DNA from: Flavobacteriales bacterium
GTDB taxonomy: Bacteria > Bacteroidota > Bacteroidia > Flavobacteriales_F > PHOS-HE28
Reading direction: 5' to 3'
NCBI GenBank assembly: GCA_016717305.1
Contig: JADKFY010000014.1
Coordinates: 1 to 64,000, forward strand
Length of the DNA stretch: 64,000 bases
A model generated the notes under the pieces. That model saw nothing but the letters and a program-made list of their open reading frames with translations, did no database searches and was not told the DNA's origin. A program made the translations under genes and the position numbers. Below, in pieces: positions 63,101 to 64,000 of the stretch; the first letter of the stretch is position 1; each line of letters opens with the position of its first letter.

Positions 63101-63158
63101 GTGCGAGGTCATCAACGTTCGTAGATGGTACTTGACTATCGTTGTTCAAAGGATCCAC
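60147..63158 (-). CDS. Soluble histidine kinase with six PAS domains
   Basis: A 1003-residue kinase with no membrane helix. Six PAS units are visible (about 20-145, 155-260, 290-405, 415-530, 545-660, 675-790); each starts with a FENAxD-type helix and ends with a DIT segment. A HisKA_2 domain follows with EVHHRVKNNLQVISSILSLQ (phospho-acceptor His812 or 813), then an HATPase with ELISNAVKHAF, SDNGVGLP and LGLELV. It would phosphorylate the adjacent LytTR regulator. PAS units may bind small molecules or redox cofactors; no specific cofactor residue stands out. Confidence 0.92.
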   Translation of the reverse strand: MDPLNNDSQVPSTNVDDLARAYADLKRDYDKFVGSSPAGIFRTSMEGRFLECNDSMARIFGYSDRAELMGISAIELYASLAERERLINALLTEKKLINFEITLKHQNGRAIEVIVNLFLEEPDDGPTTIQGSIIDITAMRQAEIEQAALTSSYRSLVEHMRDGVLVVSVGRVMYANPAAEHMLGERLRGKEVALIFVEADRPTVLELSVPGHPAHGRNQPRLVHLAKDGRAINLFAAYAIHEGATAVQLTLQDEEERQKLLRLRLTEEMNNVLREEINEHRRTQEALRRSKRFARGLVDSSLDMIMAADPTGVITEYNPAASLHFGYEPEEILGTKTIMLYADPKEFEHVQKELDTYGTFTGEIRNVSKTGKVFTSFLAASRIHDESGEFLGVMGVSRDITRMKLDQDALRTSEERYRDLFENATDLIQSIEPDGRIQYVNNAWRRALDYTEDEVAKLRLEDIIHPDHLAAYMDRFQRAMAGNEVERIHTVFVGKKGNSVHVEGTTNVRSVDGRPIASRSIFTDITHVHLAREQLQQQEAKMRALFESSEHMFWTVDTQIKITSCNVGYRNMIERLHGRTPEVNLDPNKPRAKFATPEYHDLWEEKYAIALSGKPIRFETDLVDQQHERVCNEIFLSPVFDVEGKVTAVFGIGHEITEQIRAEDLVRHQASRLKAIFENAANVMIWTLDRKFKITSFNDHFLRTTERNLGLKFNQGDDFVGRMQVKLAKGKGDPSVGNYKAALHGKPQQFESELVGTNGQPVWVETFLNPIMTNGKVTELSCMAYGITDRKMAEQRLLQSLTEKEVLLKEVHHRVKNNLQVISSILSLQTAYVDGDERILELLRVSRDRIRTMSFIHESLYQNKDFSSVDMADYIDGFSRNLVMSYSLNGKVVLEQELQKVHLVLDQAIPCGLILNELISNAVKHAFPDGRNGKVKIDLAMDKEVVELSVSDNGVGLPEGLNALHDGNLGLELVRTLVEQLDGTLKVTSGAGVSYLITFGRIK

Positions 63159-63419
63159 GCTACGAAACTACGGTCGCAGCGTGGATCATCGAAAGGGGGA
63201 ACGTGTTGGGAACGTGTATCCAAGCGAAGAACCGGTACAAGATCTTCGTATGATGGTCCACTTCCTCAAGTACGGGGTCCGCCCAGCAGCATATGGCCTT
63301 CCTATTAATGCCCTGCGCTGACGAATTTAAAATTGACCCGGGACCTTGTTGCACATGGACCGACCGGAACCGTTAAACAACCCCATGTTCTTCCCACGGT
63401 GATCCAAGTTCCTTCTGGA

Positions 63420-64000
63420 TCAAGGCTGTAAGACTTCGTCCGGAAAATAGGGCGCTGGTATGCGTTCACCGTTGATCTGGACCTCCGCTCCATCCTTGAA
63501 TTTTACGACCGTCACCGGATAACCCTGTTCATTGTAATGGATGAAATCGCCCTGTGCCAAACCGGCCCTATACCGACCTTCAAGCTTCACCTGACCGTTC
63601 GGCCACCACCATTTGTGTTTCCCTTCCGGCTCGCCGTTCACGAATCTTCCGGTGAAGTATTTCTTGCCACCATCATAGGTATAGACCCAGTCACCATCCT
63701 TCAAGCCGTCCTTGTAGGCGCCCACTTCTTGGTGGTCACCCACTTTATAGAACCATTCGCCATCCTTCAGCCCATCGATGTAATTTCCCTTTACGATCAC
63801 GGAACCATCTTCTGCTACCTCCACTGACTCGCCATCCTCCTTCCCTTTCCGGTACAGTTCTTCCCGGTGCGGTTTACCGTCCATGTAGAACCACTTCCAT
63901 GTTCCTTGGGCCGAACCATTGAGGTATTTCCCTTTTTGTTCAACAGGGCCGTTGCGGTGGAAAAAGGTCCAATCGCCATCTTTCTTTCCATCCTTGTAAG
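63420..64000 (-). CDS. MORN/YwqK-like repeat protein, cut by the window edge
   Basis: At least 193 residues, partial at its N-terminal end: the frame remains open to base 64000 (YKDGKKDGDWTFFHRNGPVE read at the edge). It is built of about 22-residue repeats of the form G-x-Y-x-D-G-x-K-x-G-x-W (GLKDGEWFYKVG, GLKDGDWVYTYDGG, NGEPEGKHKWWWPNG). This is the MORN/YwqK type found in many Bacteroidota surface or signalling proteins; YwqK is annotated as an antitoxin in Bacillus. Function here is unknown. It ends NGERIPAPYFPDEVLQP. Confidence 0.85.
   Translation of the reverse strand, partial: YKDGKKDGDWTFFHRNGPVEQKGKYLNGSAQGTWKWFYMDGKPHREELYRKGKEDGESVEVAEDGSVIVKGNYIDGLKDGEWFYKVGDHQEVGAYKDGLKDGDWVYTYDGGKKYFTGRFVNGEPEGKHKWWWPNGQVKLEGRYRAGLAQGDFIHYNEQGYPVTVVKFKDGAEVQINGERIPAPYFPDEVLQP

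Noticed and set aside
63160..63419. Possible gene between the six-PAS kinase and the MORN-like gene
   Set aside because: Only short frames without recognisable features; treated as leader and promoter space of the kinase gene.

Overview
The window looks like a chromosomal piece of a Bacteroidota bacterium, most likely Flavobacteriales-like. This rests on a gliding-motility lipoprotein (GldH), three proteins with type IX secretion (T9SS) C-terminal sorting domains, an IPExxxVDY-family protein, RicT next to GldH and PBP1A, and -7 boxes of the form TAnnTTTG or TAnnTTCG instead of E. coli -10 boxes. By eye base composition is slightly above 50% GC (not computed). Genes are tightly packed on both strands. 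No rRNA, phage, integrase, transposase or CRISPR array is visible.

Layout. (1) 1-9.6 kb, minus strand: five multi-spanning glycosyltransferase-like membrane proteins and one GT2 glycosyltransferase, interleaved with the two subunits of a 3-oxoacid CoA-transferase (scoA, scoB). The two left-most genes carry several frame breaks. (2) 9.8-15.5 kb, minus: holB-ricT-gldH-PBP1A, an envelope and replication operon. (3) 15.7-20.4 kb, plus: pgk, purN, marC-like, rnhA, a biotin carrier protein and a lipoprotein-anchored superoxide dismutase, separated by intergenic repeats. (4) 20.5-26 kb, minus: small lipoprotein, secreted C10 peptidase, acyltransferase, PfkB kinase. (5) 26.0-26.8 kb: tRNA-Asn, a GIY-YIG nuclease gene and a degenerate second copy of the tRNA with its leader; this is the most unusual locus. 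(6) 26.9-30 kb: an 11-module PKD surface protein. (7) 30-38.8 kb: RNase R, prs, ribosomal protein L25, peptidyl-tRNA hydrolase, ferritin, a TPR membrane protein, CvpA-like and cold-shock-domain proteins. (8) 39-44 kb, plus: nitroreductase, then acpP-fabF-rnc-IPExxxVDY-pyk. (9) 44-49.5 kb: flavoprotein reductase, pheS, peptidyl-prolyl isomerase, small lipoprotein, M28 peptidase. (10) 49.5-52.8 kb, plus: YfiR-like, TPR and HAMP-SpoIIE phosphatase, a candidate periplasm-to-cytoplasm signalling operon. (11) 52.8-58.1 kb: universal stress protein, then two short SSB genes that flank an ECF sigma factor / membrane-anchored beta-barrel / PKD protein operon. (12) 58.2-64 kb, minus: beta-helix-like secreted protein, LytTR response regulator, six-PAS histidine kinase, and a MORN/YwqK-like repeat protein cut by the window edge.

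Working together: region 1 probably builds or decorates surface glycans; GldH and the sorting-domain proteins belong to the gliding/T9SS surface programme; regions 3 and 8 hold pieces of glycolysis, fatty acid synthesis and RNA processing. At least eight apparent single- or double-base frame breaks, several in short homopolymers, affect otherwise good genes (left edge, fabF, a small lipoprotein, the M28 peptidase). Assembly error is at least as likely as real decay for these.
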